This document shows positions 54,531 to 63,925 of a stretch of DNA of 64,000 nt, piece after piece. Each line of letters opens with the position of its first letter. The first letter of the stretch is position 1. Origin of the DNA: Olleya sp. Hel_I_94 (lineage in GTDB: Bacteria; Bacteroidota; Bacteroidia; Flavobacteriales; Flavobacteriaceae). The notes under the pieces are model-generated. The model saw only the letters and a program-made list of their open reading frames with translations. It did not search any database and was not told the origin of the DNA. Location of the stretch: assembly GCF_007827365.1 (NCBI RefSeq), contig NZ_VISI01000002.1, positions 625,001 to 689,000 of the forward strand. The letters run 5' to 3'. Made by a program: the position numbers and the translations under genes.

Positions 54531-55559
54531 ATGGATAAATTAGTTTTATTTGATAACTCAATTATAAATAATCTACTAAATACTCGTCTTGGCGAAACTA
54601 AATTTGGAGAACATACTAACACGTTAACCAGCGTTTCAAATATATACGATTCTCTTAAACCTTTGGACGTCAAGTACGTTATTTTTGGTATACCAGAAGC
54701 TATTGGTGTATTTGCAAATCTAGGTAAATCAGGCACTTCAACCGCTTGGGATGCTACAATTAAAGTTTTGTTAAATATCCAAAGTAATGCTTTTACTAAT
54801 GCCAAAAATGTTTTGATCCTAGGCCATTTAGACTTTACCGAAGAGCAAAAACAGCTTTCTAAATTAAATCAAGATGATCCTAAGCATATCTCTAAAGCCA
54901 GAAAATTAGTGGCTCAAATGGATACACATGTTGTAGATTTAGTGTCCAATATTGTAAAAGCAGGTAAAATACCCATCGCAATTGGTGGTGGACACAATAA
55001 TGCTTATGGAATGATAAAAGGTACAAGCCTAGCTTTAAAACAACCCATAAATAGTATTAATTTTGATGCACATGCAGATTTTAGAGCATTAGAAGGAAGA
55101 CATAGTGGTAATGGTTTTAGTTACGCTTACGCTGAAGGTTTTTTAAAACGCTATTTTGCATTTGGGTTACACGAAAATTACACATCGTCACAAGTATTTA
55201 CTCAATTTAAAGACAATAAACATTTAGATTTTAATACTTATGAAGCGCTAGCTGTCAGACAAAATTCAAAATTTAAAAAAGAATTACGACGTGCCAAAAA
55301 ACATGTAAATACAACCCATTTTGGAATTGAAATAGATTGCGATGCAATTATAAACACTCCTAGTAGTGCGCAAACATCTAGTGGCTTTTCAGCAGAAAAA
55401 ACAAGACAATTTTTACATTATTTTGCAGCACTTGACAATGTTAAATATTTACATATCTGTGAAGCTGTAGCTAAAAATAAAAAGGCCACACAAGTTGGTA
55501 AACTAATTAGCTATTTAATTACAGATTTTATACGCTCAAACTCTAATAAAAATGACTAA
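54531..55559 (+). CDS. hutG: Arginase-family ureohydrolase, probable formimidoylglutamase
   Basis: A 342-residue manganese hydrolase. Metal-binding motifs: IAIGGGHNNAYGMIKG, SINFDAHADFRALEGRHSG and GIEIDCDAI, as in arginase/agmatinase/formimidoylglutamase. The C-terminal Asp pair is DCD with Asn in place of the next Asp. Neighbouring hutI makes formiminoglutamate the likely substrate, giving glutamate and formamide; other ureohydrolase reactions remain possible. It overlaps the next gene by 8 bases. Confidence 0.85.
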   Translation: MDKLVLFDNSIINNLLNTRLGETKFGEHTNTLTSVSNIYDSLKPLDVKYVIFGIPEAIGVFANLGKSGTSTAWDATIKVLLNIQSNAFTNAKNVLILGHLDFTEEQKQLSKLNQDDPKHISKARKLVAQMDTHVVDLVSNIVKAGKIPIAIGGGHNNAYGMIKGTSLALKQPINSINFDAHADFRALEGRHSGNGFSYAYAEGFLKRYFAFGLHENYTSSQVFTQFKDNKHLDFNTYEALAVRQNSKFKKELRRAKKHVNTTHFGIEIDCDAIINTPSSAQTSSGFSAEKTRQFLHYFAALDNVKYLHICEAVAKNKKATQVGKLISYLITDFIRSNSNKND

Positions 55560-55842
55560 ATTACAAATAGAATACATTAGACTAGCATTAGCCTTACTAG
55601 TCTTTGTTTTTATAATTACACTTCTTTTTTTACATATTAATCAAGTTAATTTAAATTGGTTTACAACATTATCAAGTGTTATGACCTTACCTGCTTTAGG
55701 ATTAAGTATTGCAATTCCTATTTGGATGATTGTTGATTTATTTAGAAAAAAAGTAGCAGATAAGTCTATATTTAACCTGACCTTTTTTATATCTGTAATT
55801 TCAATTTTATTGTTATTATTTGCAATTTATATTTTAAAATAA
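55552..55842 (+). CDS. Small three-helix membrane protein
   Basis: A 96-residue integral membrane protein. Helices at about 12-28 (LALALLVFVFIITLLFL), 40-60 and 75-95. Its ATG lies inside the end of the upstream hydrolase gene (ATGACTAA overlap), so they are translationally coupled. The family is unknown to me. A GNAT acetyltransferase gene follows after 2 bases. Confidence 0.7.
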   Translation: MTKLQIEYIRLALALLVFVFIITLLFLHINQVNLNWFTTLSSVMTLPALGLSIAIPIWMIVDLFRKKVADKSIFNLTFFISVISILLLLFAIYILK

Positions 55843-55844
55843 AA

Positions 55845-56321
55845 ATGAAACCTACTATTAACATTATCCCTTTTGATAAAAAATACGCCAAGGATTTTTA
55901 CGTACTAAACAGAGAATGGTTAGAACAATATTTTTATGTTGAACCTTTTGACGAAGAGGTTTTAAGCAAACCTGACCAATACATCATTGATAAAGGTGGT
56001 TATATATTTTTTGCCAAATTTGAAGATCAAATTGTTGGTACCTATGCCTTCATGCCCTTAAAAAATGAAGCTGGTTTTGAATTAACAAAAATGGCTGTAT
56101 CACCAAGTTTAAGAGGTCATAAAATTGGTCAACAATTACTAGAGCATTGTATTAATTTTGCTAAAGCCAAAAAGTTTGAAAGACTTCTACTCTACTCTAA
56201 TCGTAAATTAGAAAATGCTATATATTTATATCATAAGTTTGGTTTTAAAGAAGTCGTGTTAGAAAAAAATACACCATATAAACGTGCTAATATAAAAATG
56301 GAATTTGACCTAAAGGAATAA
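55845..56321 (+). CDS. GNAT N-acetyltransferase
   Basis: A 158-residue single-domain acetyltransferase. The acetyl-CoA pyrophosphate loop is in KMAVSPSLRGHKIGQQLLEH (RGHKIG, fitting Q/RxxGxG/A), with the following helix LLEHCINFAKAKKFERLLLY and late YLYHKFGFKEV motif. Third gene of a tight run with the arginase-family gene. Acceptor unknown. Confidence 0.88.
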   Translation: MKPTINIIPFDKKYAKDFYVLNREWLEQYFYVEPFDEEVLSKPDQYIIDKGGYIFFAKFEDQIVGTYAFMPLKNEAGFELTKMAVSPSLRGHKIGQQLLEHCINFAKAKKFERLLLYSNRKLENAIYLYHKFGFKEVVLEKNTPYKRANIKMEFDLKE

Positions 56322-56350
56322 AAAAAGCACTAAAAAATTTAGTGCTTTTA
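56321..56350 (+). terminator. Terminator after the GNAT gene
   Basis: AAAAGCACTAAA (56323-56334) and TTTAGTGCTTTT (56338-56349). Confidence 0.75.
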
Positions 56351-56374
56351 ATTTATAAGATATTAAGTAACCGT

Positions 56375-57424
56375 TTATTTTTTAATAAACTTTAAAGTAT
56401 TACCATCTTCTAATTTAAATAGGTATAAGTCACTAGATAAATTTTGAATATCTATACTTTCATTTTTTTCAACTTTACCCTTTAACACTTGTTGTCCTAA
56501 ACTATTATAAACAGTATAATTTAAAGCTTTTTCCATGTTAGACACTTTAATAAAGTTGCTAGAAGGATTAGGATATAATTGTAACGATTTGCTTAAAACA
56601 AACCCATCTGCAGATAAAGTCGGTAAGTTATATTTAGAAATTTTATTTGCATCAAATTCAGCTATATAAACTTCGCTAGTGTTAGCTGCTAAACCAATCG
56701 GAGTTTGTACTCCAGACACTAAATCTTCCTTAGTTGGTACTGCTGCTAAAATATCAACTTTTGAAACTTTATTTGCAGTATACTCTGCTACATATAACGT
56801 GTTTCCGTTTATAGTTAAATCGATAGGAGAATTAAAGTCTGTAATAAAATCTGTACCAGTTGTTGCACCTGATGCGACATCAAGTGTAGACACTTTATTA
56901 CCTGAAAACTCAGCGATGTACAGTATATCATTTTTAAAAAAGATTCCGTAAGGTGCATTAAATGCGTTAGCAACTAAAACAGCGGTTGGCACTGCATCTG
57001 TTAGGTTTATTTTAAAGATTGAATTACTACCTGTTTCTGCGTAATAAAGTTCGTCTCCTTTAATAGCTAATCCTGTTGGATTATTTAAACCAGAAATTAC
57101 TGTTGACATTGTTGCTGTTGGTGCAGAAATATCAATTCTAGATATTTTATTACCAAAATGTTCTGCCACATAAATATAGTTACCTGTTGCAACAATACCC
57201 ATTGGTCTATTTAATCCTGTAATAACATTTGATTTAGTCGTTGGTAATGGAGCAGTAATATCTAATTTAGAGATAATACCACTATTAAACTCTGATATGT
57301 ACAAGTCGTTACCAGACAATGATAACCTATAAGGGTTAGTTGTACCAGTTGTCACAACAGTTGTTTGAGCATTGATTGTAAAGATACCAAACACTAAAAA
57401 TAATAAATTGTAAATTTGTTTCAT
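56375..57424 (-). CDS. T9SS-secreted beta-propeller protein
   Basis: A 349-residue secreted protein. Signal peptide 1-19, then six NHL/SMP-30-like blades of about 42 residues, each with a strand such as PIGLAANTSEVYIAEF, PIDLTINGNTLYVAEY or PMGIVATGNYIYVAEH. Residues about 278-349 are a type A C-terminal sorting domain (LYPNPSSNFIKV, VYNSLGQQVLKG, LYLFKLEDGNTLKFI), which sends it through the type IX secretion system to the surface or medium. Ligand unknown. Confidence 0.87.
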   Translation of the reverse strand: MKQIYNLLFLVFGIFTINAQTTVVTTGTTNPYRLSLSGNDLYISEFNSGIISKLDITAPLPTTKSNVITGLNRPMGIVATGNYIYVAEHFGNKISRIDISAPTATMSTVISGLNNPTGLAIKGDELYYAETGSNSIFKINLTDAVPTAVLVANAFNAPYGIFFKNDILYIAEFSGNKVSTLDVASGATTGTDFITDFNSPIDLTINGNTLYVAEYTANKVSKVDILAAVPTKEDLVSGVQTPIGLAANTSEVYIAEFDANKISKYNLPTLSADGFVLSKSLQLYPNPSSNFIKVSNMEKALNYTVYNSLGQQVLKGKVEKNESIDIQNLSSDLYLFKLEDGNTLKFIKK

Positions 57425-57606
57425 AAGCGAATTTTTAAGCCTTAAAAATTAATTTTCGGCAAAATTTAGGAAAGGGGTTTTTAATTAGATTTTGATAAAA
57501 ATTGAAATAATAGCTACATTATAGCAGTTGCAAAAATATATCTAAAAAGGTTAAAAAAAGTTCCATTTATACCAATTTAATTACCATTGGTCGTTTTTTT
57601 CCTACA
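57425..57606. other. Gene-free stretch downstream of the last minus-strand operon
   Basis: About 180 AT-rich bases between the propeller gene's 5' end and the terminator of the operon upstream. A loose TAAATTTTG near 57463-57475 on the minus strand (one base too wide for TAnnTTTG) is the only promoter-like spot. No open frame seen. Confidence 0.4.
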
Positions 57607-57645
57607 ATAAAAAACCTGTTTACAATAGTAATATTATAAACAGGC
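57607..57645 (-). terminator. Terminator of the AAA+/DUF6638 operon
   Basis: Read on the minus strand CCTGTTTA and TAAACAGG form the stem, followed by six T; it lies just past the stop at 57667. Confidence 0.75.
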
Positions 57646-57666
57646 TTAATATAATTAATTAGTTTT

Positions 57667-59430
57667 TTACTTATTTTCCAACGAGTCTATTTTGCGTTTT
57701 AATTTAGCAATATCGTCTGCTTCTTTTTGCTTGACCATAGAGTCATATTTACGCTGTAAAGCCTCTAGGGATTCTTTTTCTTTTATTGTGTTACCTTTTA
57801 AATCTGTAGTATCAATAGCTATAAATTGATCGTTTAAATCTTTCATTATAGCTTCTACTGCTTTTTCATCGTCCATATAATAATTTTCAATACCTTCACT
57901 TGCTCGCCAAGCTTCATTTAATTGATTGTAAACAGATTTTTCCCATTGGCTTGGGTGTTTTGCATCTATCCAAACAACATCTCTATATTCGCTATCAATT
58001 AAAGCTAAATCTGGTGTTGCAGAACCATCAAATTGTGCTCCTTCTGCTTTTATTGAAGATATAGTCCCTAAAAAGAACATACGTTTACGACCTGCTATAT
58101 TTTTAATGTATGGTCTAAACTCGACAGGCTTATTTACGGACCAATCATATTCTTTTCTGGATTCAATAACCTTTAAAGGCATTGCCGAAACACCAGCATA
58201 ACCTTGTTTTTTTGAGGCATGATCATAATAATATAGTTTGTTTGTTCCATCAGCTGGTACAAACACGCTAAAGGTTAAACTTGTACGCTCATCGCCCACT
58301 GGCTCTAAACCAAACCAATGATACAAACCACTATAAGCATCAGATTTTGAGTCTGAAAAATCAAAATCCGTCACAAATGGTTGTTGGTTTTGATCATCCG
58401 GAAGATTAGGTATCTTAACAGCTGTTTCCATGTTCCAAGGTAATGGATCACTAAATCCACCTAAAAACTTAAGCGATTCGGCTTGTAAACGTGATACTTT
58501 TTCTGATAATGTGTTTTGACGTGTTAAATAAGGATGATTCTTCATATCTTCTGGTGCTATAAAGGTTCCTTTACCTATCGTAACACGCTCAATATAATCG
58601 CTAAAATCATGTGCACCACTATCTATTACCATTACACCTCCAAAGGTTGGATAAGGAAAGAAAAAACCTTTCCATTTAATTAAACTTACCACTTCTACCC
58701 ATTGACCGTTGTCATTTTTCATATAAAACGTGTCACTTGGTTCGTAATTAAATAGCATCCAAGGATTAAAACGTTGTACTACTGCATTGTATGTGTTTCT
58801 GCTAAATTTTAAAGACTCACCAATAGAAAATGTGGTTGAAATACGGTTTTCGTTAGAGAAACGAGGAAAAGGTGTCGTACTTGACACTGAAAACACTTCT
58901 TCAGTATTATCACTAATGCCTTGCCACACATATTTTTCAGTAGGTTGAATCGCCATAGTCCATTTGTTCTCGTCATCCACTCTTACTAAATGTGGTAATG
59001 AAACATCTTTGGTTTCTCCGACGCTTTCATTAGCCATAGAAAAAATGTTTCGTAAAGGCTGAATGCGTTCGTTTTGGGTTAAAGGCAGTTCGTTAATTTC
59101 AACTTTATTTAAATTATTAAATACGTTATATGTTTTCATATAATCATACAATTGATAGTGCCAACCTGCTATGTAAAGCACTCCAAAAAAGACCAATAAT
59201 CCTGCAAGAATACCTAGACGTTTACCTGTAGATGCCGAGTTTCGGAAGCTACGAAGTCCAAAAAACAATAGTATCGCACTTAATAAAATGACAAAAATAT
59301 ATTTACGGATAAATAACAATACAGGTTGATAATCGTCTCTTAAAAAAAACAATAATGCAATTACAATTATTGCTACAATAATTAAAACTGCTTTTTGTTT
59401 TCCGCCTTGATTCCAATACTTTTTAATCAT
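57667..59430 (-). CDS. Large membrane-anchored protein of unknown function
   Basis: A 587-residue protein. Three N-terminal membrane helices (about 15-30, 35-58, 72-92), then a big soluble part with many Trp/Tyr/Phe-rich strands (QGISDNTEEVFSVSSTTPFP, YSGLYHWFGLEPVGDERTSL). It ends in a coiled-coil tail (residues about 555-587, KRKIDSLENK). I recognise no domain. It is the last gene of the operon with the AAA+ ATPase and DUF6638 gene, 72 bases after the 178-residue membrane protein; likely a structural or scaffold subunit facing the periplasm or cytoplasm depending on topology. Confidence 0.75.
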   Translation of the reverse strand: MIKKYWNQGGKQKAVLIIVAIIVIALLFFLRDDYQPVLLFIRKYIFVILLSAILLFFGLRSFRNSASTGKRLGILAGLLVFFGVLYIAGWHYQLYDYMKTYNVFNNLNKVEINELPLTQNERIQPLRNIFSMANESVGETKDVSLPHLVRVDDENKWTMAIQPTEKYVWQGISDNTEEVFSVSSTTPFPRFSNENRISTTFSIGESLKFSRNTYNAVVQRFNPWMLFNYEPSDTFYMKNDNGQWVEVVSLIKWKGFFFPYPTFGGVMVIDSGAHDFSDYIERVTIGKGTFIAPEDMKNHPYLTRQNTLSEKVSRLQAESLKFLGGFSDPLPWNMETAVKIPNLPDDQNQQPFVTDFDFSDSKSDAYSGLYHWFGLEPVGDERTSLTFSVFVPADGTNKLYYYDHASKKQGYAGVSAMPLKVIESRKEYDWSVNKPVEFRPYIKNIAGRKRMFFLGTISSIKAEGAQFDGSATPDLALIDSEYRDVVWIDAKHPSQWEKSVYNQLNEAWRASEGIENYYMDDEKAVEAIMKDLNDQFIAIDTTDLKGNTIKEKESLEALQRKYDSMVKQKEADDIAKLKRKIDSLENK

Positions 59431-59502
59431 ATATCTATAATTTAGGTAATTAGCTTTTGCTAAAAACCGAATTGTGTTTTATTTTTATTTAATTTCTAAA
59501 AA

Positions 59503-60039
59503 TTACATTAGTCCTTTATCCTTAAGACGTTCTCTAGCGCTTTTTTCTGGTGCTTTAGGTGTTTCTTTTATTTCTTTTTTAGCTTCTTCTACGACTTTAG
59601 CATCTTTATTTTTAAAGTCTTCTAAAAACTCTTTCCCTTTATTTAAACCATCTTTTACTACATCTTCTATTGAGTCTGATTGCTGCTCAATCACCTCTCC
59701 TGATTTAAGCACAAAGTTTGCAACATAAGTTCCTATTAAAGTTCCGAAAATAGCAGAAGCAAATGCTGAAATACCATAATATGTACTAAAAATAGCTATT
59801 GGAGTTAAAAACTGAATGATTAGCGCTGCAATTAAAAATGTAAATGCAACAAACAATACTCTAGGCAAAACAGCTTGCTTGTAGATAAATCCTTTTGGAT
59901 TTCCTGGTTTCATTTGTAGTTCTTTACTATTAAATACTTTGTTAAAAAAGCGATACACTGCATTACTTTTAGATTCTGTCCAATAAATAAAAATCCCAAA
60001 AAGAATTGCTCCAAAAAATATTATAATTTCTAAACCCAT
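59503..60039 (-). CDS. Membrane protein with charged coiled-coil tail
   Basis: A 178-residue protein: an N-terminal helix (LEIIIFFGAILFGIFIYW), two more around 52-82 and 84-112, and a highly charged, Lys/Glu-rich C-terminal coiled coil (about 125-178). No known family recognised. It is in the same direction as the two large genes on each side (69 and 72 base gaps), so it is likely a partner of the operon's other membrane protein. Confidence 0.7.
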   Translation of the reverse strand: MGLEIIIFFGAILFGIFIYWTESKSNAVYRFFNKVFNSKELQMKPGNPKGFIYKQAVLPRVLFVAFTFLIAALIIQFLTPIAIFSTYYGISAFASAIFGTLIGTYVANFVLKSGEVIEQQSDSIEDVVKDGLNKGKEFLEDFKNKDAKVVEEAKKEIKETPKAPEKSARERLKDKGLM

Positions 60040-60108
60040 GGTTTTAATTGTGTTTTGGTTAATAAAAAGGTGTTTGATTGCAACCTTTACTAAATTAGTC
60101 TATAATTT

Positions 60109-61344
60109 TTAAATATTGTTACTTATGGTTTCTATAACCCAATCTTTAAATGAGTCGTCCCATGTGTTATATTGTCTATAAAACTCTTCTTTATCATACC
60201 AATACAAGAATAAAACATCTTTAGGAGCCACATTAATTAATAATTTCCATATTAAATCTTGATGCTTTGCTATTAATGAAGAGTGTGGTAAATGCAATGC
60301 ATTAAACAAATTAGAATCTACTATATCTGCTATTTTGTATTGGTTACTAACTTCAAGTTTATCCAAATACAACTCCACACCCATGATGCGTTTTCTGGTA
60401 TTAATATCTAGTTTATTTAGGTAACTTTTAAATAATACTGCATCATTTAAAATATCACGTAATGGATGTTGCGTATCTTTTAACGCCATAGCAAATTCCA
60501 TTTTTTTAATACGTTGGTAACGATCTGTGTTTAAAGCTTCTTCCAAATCGTGTTCAATAATAACATGATTACGCAATTTGTCCATTAATTCTGGCTGCTC
60601 AATATGAAAAATAGTAATGTCGTGAATTGTGTCTTTAATAGCTTCTTTGTACCATTTAAGATTTTCAAAAACAATAATTGGCGAAATAAAATCACGCAAA
60701 ATATAAACACCTCCAAACGACTTTGTGTAAAATGAATCTGTTTGATATTGTAAACTGTGCAAACTTAAATCGCGTCCACGTAAATCGCCATATGTTTGGG
60801 CTGATTCTAAAAGTTTTGCATGTAAATCTTCATCAATAAAATTATTACCTTGTTTAAAAGCATCAATTAATTGCTGTTGTTGCTTTTGTATTTGATCTAA
60901 GTTATTTATTAAATGAAATTTGATATAAACCTTATCGTATTTAAGCACATCTAGTGGTTCATAAAAAGCATCAATATCTTGGTCAAAATCTATACAAATA
61001 GCAGAATCCCTTGTAATATCATTGATTTTTTGACCATGAACTTGAAATACCTGCTTCATCATCTCTCTATCAAAACTATGAAAAGGAGAATAGACAGGTT
61101 TTCCTTTTTGTAAAGGTGAAATAATTATGGCATGTGGATTAGCTTCGCCATTATTAAGGTACATTGTTGTTCCTTTTTCTTCTGCAATCTCTGGACTATA
61201 ACCAATACCATCAATTGAAAAATGGGTTAGTTTTGTTGGTGTAAATCCTAATTTTTGAAGGCATAGATTATAACGATCTACCAACTTACCACTAATGGGA
61301 ATAAGCTCACTTCTGTAAAGGTTTGCTAATTTTAGTTTATTCAT
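60109..61344 (-). CDS. DUF6638 family protein
   Basis: A 411-residue soluble protein. Its N-terminus MNKLKLANLYRSELIPISGK with the LTHFSIDGIGYSPEIAEEKG segment matches my memory of the Bacteroidota DUF6638 family. It has an alternating alpha/beta N-terminal half with acidic pairs (ICIDFDQDIDAFYEPLD) and an all-helical C-terminal half. No catalytic motif was recognised. It lies between the Nudix gene (45-base gap) and the two membrane protein genes. Confidence 0.7.
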   Translation of the reverse strand: MNKLKLANLYRSELIPISGKLVDRYNLCLQKLGFTPTKLTHFSIDGIGYSPEIAEEKGTTMYLNNGEANPHAIIISPLQKGKPVYSPFHSFDREMMKQVFQVHGQKINDITRDSAICIDFDQDIDAFYEPLDVLKYDKVYIKFHLINNLDQIQKQQQQLIDAFKQGNNFIDEDLHAKLLESAQTYGDLRGRDLSLHSLQYQTDSFYTKSFGGVYILRDFISPIIVFENLKWYKEAIKDTIHDITIFHIEQPELMDKLRNHVIIEHDLEEALNTDRYQRIKKMEFAMALKDTQHPLRDILNDAVLFKSYLNKLDINTRKRIMGVELYLDKLEVSNQYKIADIVDSNLFNALHLPHSSLIAKHQDLIWKLLINVAPKDVLFLYWYDKEEFYRQYNTWDDSFKDWVIETISNNI

Positions 61345-61389
61345 TACACCTTTTAATTTCTTTTATTATTATTTATCACAAGGTTACGG

Positions 61390-61974
61390 TTACGCTTCAA
61401 ACACATTATTTATTTGCGCATACTGCAACAAACAAATGGTTTTTATATCTACTAGTTGACCTGTTTTAATCATTTGTAAAGCTTCTGTAAATGGTATTTC
61501 TAAAACTTCAATATCTTCATGCTCACTATCCAAACCACCTCCATCACTAACTTTCATGTCATCTGTATATTCTGCAGTAAAATAATGTAAAATCTCAGTC
61601 AAAGCTCCTGGAGAAGAATAGGCCTTAAATATTTTAGTAACTGTGTCAACTTTATAACCAGTTTCTTCTTCAATCTCTCTAATAATACAAGCTTCTGGTT
61701 GGTCATTATCCAACATCCCAGCACAAGCCTCTAGAACAAAACCAGAGTCATTTCCGTTTAAAAACGTTGACACTCTAAATTGTTTTGTTAAAATAACCGT
61801 TTTATTAATCTTGTTATATAACAAAACTGTTGCTCCATCACCTCTATCATAAGATTCGCGCTTTTGATTTACCCAAGATTCATTTTTCATTTTATATGAA
61901 AACGATACCTCGTTTAACGTTGCCCAACCTTTGTATAAGGTATTTATTACTACATTTTTTAATTTATTGGCCAT
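61390..61974 (-). CDS. Nudix hydrolase (NudK-like nucleotide-sugar pyrophosphatase)
   Basis: A 194-residue Nudix enzyme. The catalytic box is AGMLDNDQPEACIIREIEEE followed by TGY; the REIEEETGY half is intact. At the first Glu of Gx5E there is Gln, with a Glu two residues on. The core resembles NudK/GDP-mannose hydrolase, which cleaves nucleotide sugars such as GDP-mannose or ADP-ribose. Its start overlaps the AAA+ gene's stop by 11 bases, which points to translational coupling. Substrate here is unknown. Confidence 0.88.
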   Translation of the reverse strand: MANKLKNVVINTLYKGWATLNEVSFSYKMKNESWVNQKRESYDRGDGATVLLYNKINKTVILTKQFRVSTFLNGNDSGFVLEACAGMLDNDQPEACIIREIEEETGYKVDTVTKIFKAYSSPGALTEILHYFTAEYTDDMKVSDGGGLDSEHEDIEVLEIPFTEALQMIKTGQLVDIKTICLLQYAQINNVFEA

Positions 61975-63925
61975 TACTAAATAAATCTCTTGCTTTAGTT
62001 TCTATGTTTAATTGGTTGATTCTAGCGTCTACTTTACGTTTAAAGTCAGTATCTGCAATAGTTGCAACGTTGTCTAAATATCTTACCACTTCTTGTCTTC
62101 TAATTTCTGAAAAGTTTAAACCTTTCATGTTAGATTTCATTAATTCTTGTAACATATTGAATTTAGTATCATAATCTTTTTTGAAATACGTTTCCGGATT
62201 ATCAAACCAGCTTTGTTCTAAATCAAAATCTGTTAAACGTAGCGACACTGCACTTTGGATATTACGCACATCTCTGGAAGAGAAAAATGGAAATATCTTC
62301 TGAATCTCTTTATATAAAGTCGCATAAAATTGGTGCGAGTTTGTTTTATGTTGTGTTTCTGCTTTATCGTAAGCTTCTAAAACACGTAATTCCGTTGGTT
62401 TATCTGACACGTTTAAGATTTCTCCCATATTGGTTGCTAGTCCTTGATCCTGTAAATATTTATAATCTGCAGGTCCTTGCATGTTAACAAACTCTGGCAT
62501 AGTCTTATCCAGTTTACTCCACCATAAATGATCTTGATCTAAAAAATCATGTTCACTACGTGCACCATCAATTTTAAAACGACCTTGGACACGTGATATA
62601 ACTGCTTTATCTAACATTTCTGGAAGGTTAGTAAACAACCCAATCGAGCTGTTACCATAATTAACTGCGTAAGCACCTTCTGTATATCTTAAAAAGACAC
62701 CAATGACCTCTTTTACACCTGCAGACACACCTTGTGCTGTACGTTCTTGCAGGTTATTTTCAGCATCATCGATAGGTGCAAAAATTAATTTTGAAGGATC
62801 TTGCATTGGTTTCATCCAATCCACCATCTTCTCGGCAGATCCACCTTGAAATGTACTAATTAAAGTATCTGGCATTGGGTGGAATAAAAACGGAATGTCT
62901 AAATGATCACAATGTTCTTTTAATCTAGTTGCTATTGCAGCAATTAACATACTTTTTCCTGTTCCAGGAATACCGTAACCCATAAAAACTGGCATAAAAC
63001 CACCAAGCTCTTGAAAGGGGTTTTTCTTTGCTTCAAAATCGTAACTCAACATACGTTCCGTCAAACGTCTTGCAAAGTGTTTTGCATCTCTGTTACCTAC
63101 AATTTGCTCGAATTGAATTTTATTAAACTCAACACTTTTTGCGGTACCTTGAAAGGTGTTTTCCCATCCTGAAATAGCAAAATCACTGTTCTCTAGTTTA
63201 TATGTTCTGTCAACGATAGTCTCAGTATATTCTAAGTTGCTTCTGCGTAAACTGATTTCGGTTAACAAAGCTTCAAAATATACTACTGTAAAATCTGCAA
63301 CGTCTTTGTCAGATTTTACAATATCTGGATGTGCTAAATATTTATCATAATAAAATAACGCACAAGAGACCCCTTTTAATGGTGATAGTAATGAGACTTC
63401 TGGAATACCAGCAAATTTTTGCTTCATAACACTTAAATCGTCAGAAGCATGAGGTTTTAACAAGTGTAAAATTTTATAAGCAGTCGCAAATAACATAAAC
63501 GCACTTGCTGTTTGCATCTTACTTTCATACTCACGTCTACCATCATTATCCAAAGCCGATTTACGCTCGTTTAGACTAGATAAACCTGAGGCATCATAAT
63601 AACTGTCTTTTATCCAAATCCCTAACGTTAAACCTTCTTGAACTGCGTATAATGTTTGATTTAAAAGAATTGGTATGGCTACCGAATCTGGTAATAATCG
63701 CTTTTTTAATGCTAAAATGGTTTTTGAAACCGAAGTGATTGATGCAGACGATCCGTTATTTGCTTTAGACAAGTATAATAATATTGACTCATCTTTAGCG
63801 TCTTTATCTTTATTTTTTGCTCGAGAACCTTGTTCCCAACTGATACTTTTTAAGTATGATGAAGCTTCGTCACGTAAAACGTCTAATTCTGATTTTTTTA
63901 TAGGGAAGGTTGAGTTGTGTTCCAT
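61964..63925 (-). CDS. AAA+ ATPase of unknown function
   Basis: A 653-residue protein. The helical N-terminal half (1-300) is unlike any domain I know. The AAA+ core has Walker A GYGIPGTGKSML (about 314-325), and Walker B at LIFAPIDDAENNLQ with Asp where the catalytic Glu is usual. Sensor 1 and the Arg finger region lie in IGLFTNLPEMLDKAVISRVQ. The C-terminus is helical with DVRNIQSAVSLRLTDFDLEQ. In the operon with Nudix, DUF6638 and membrane proteins, it is likely the motor of an uncharacterised assembly. The 5' side of the operon lies beyond the window edge. Confidence 0.85.
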   Translation of the reverse strand: MEHNSTFPIKKSELDVLRDEASSYLKSISWEQGSRAKNKDKDAKDESILLYLSKANNGSSASITSVSKTILALKKRLLPDSVAIPILLNQTLYAVQEGLTLGIWIKDSYYDASGLSSLNERKSALDNDGRREYESKMQTASAFMLFATAYKILHLLKPHASDDLSVMKQKFAGIPEVSLLSPLKGVSCALFYYDKYLAHPDIVKSDKDVADFTVVYFEALLTEISLRRSNLEYTETIVDRTYKLENSDFAISGWENTFQGTAKSVEFNKIQFEQIVGNRDAKHFARRLTERMLSYDFEAKKNPFQELGGFMPVFMGYGIPGTGKSMLIAAIATRLKEHCDHLDIPFLFHPMPDTLISTFQGGSAEKMVDWMKPMQDPSKLIFAPIDDAENNLQERTAQGVSAGVKEVIGVFLRYTEGAYAVNYGNSSIGLFTNLPEMLDKAVISRVQGRFKIDGARSEHDFLDQDHLWWSKLDKTMPEFVNMQGPADYKYLQDQGLATNMGEILNVSDKPTELRVLEAYDKAETQHKTNSHQFYATLYKEIQKIFPFFSSRDVRNIQSAVSLRLTDFDLEQSWFDNPETYFKKDYDTKFNMLQELMKSNMKGLNFSEIRRQEVVRYLDNVATIADTDFKRKVDARINQLNIETKARDLFSNGQ

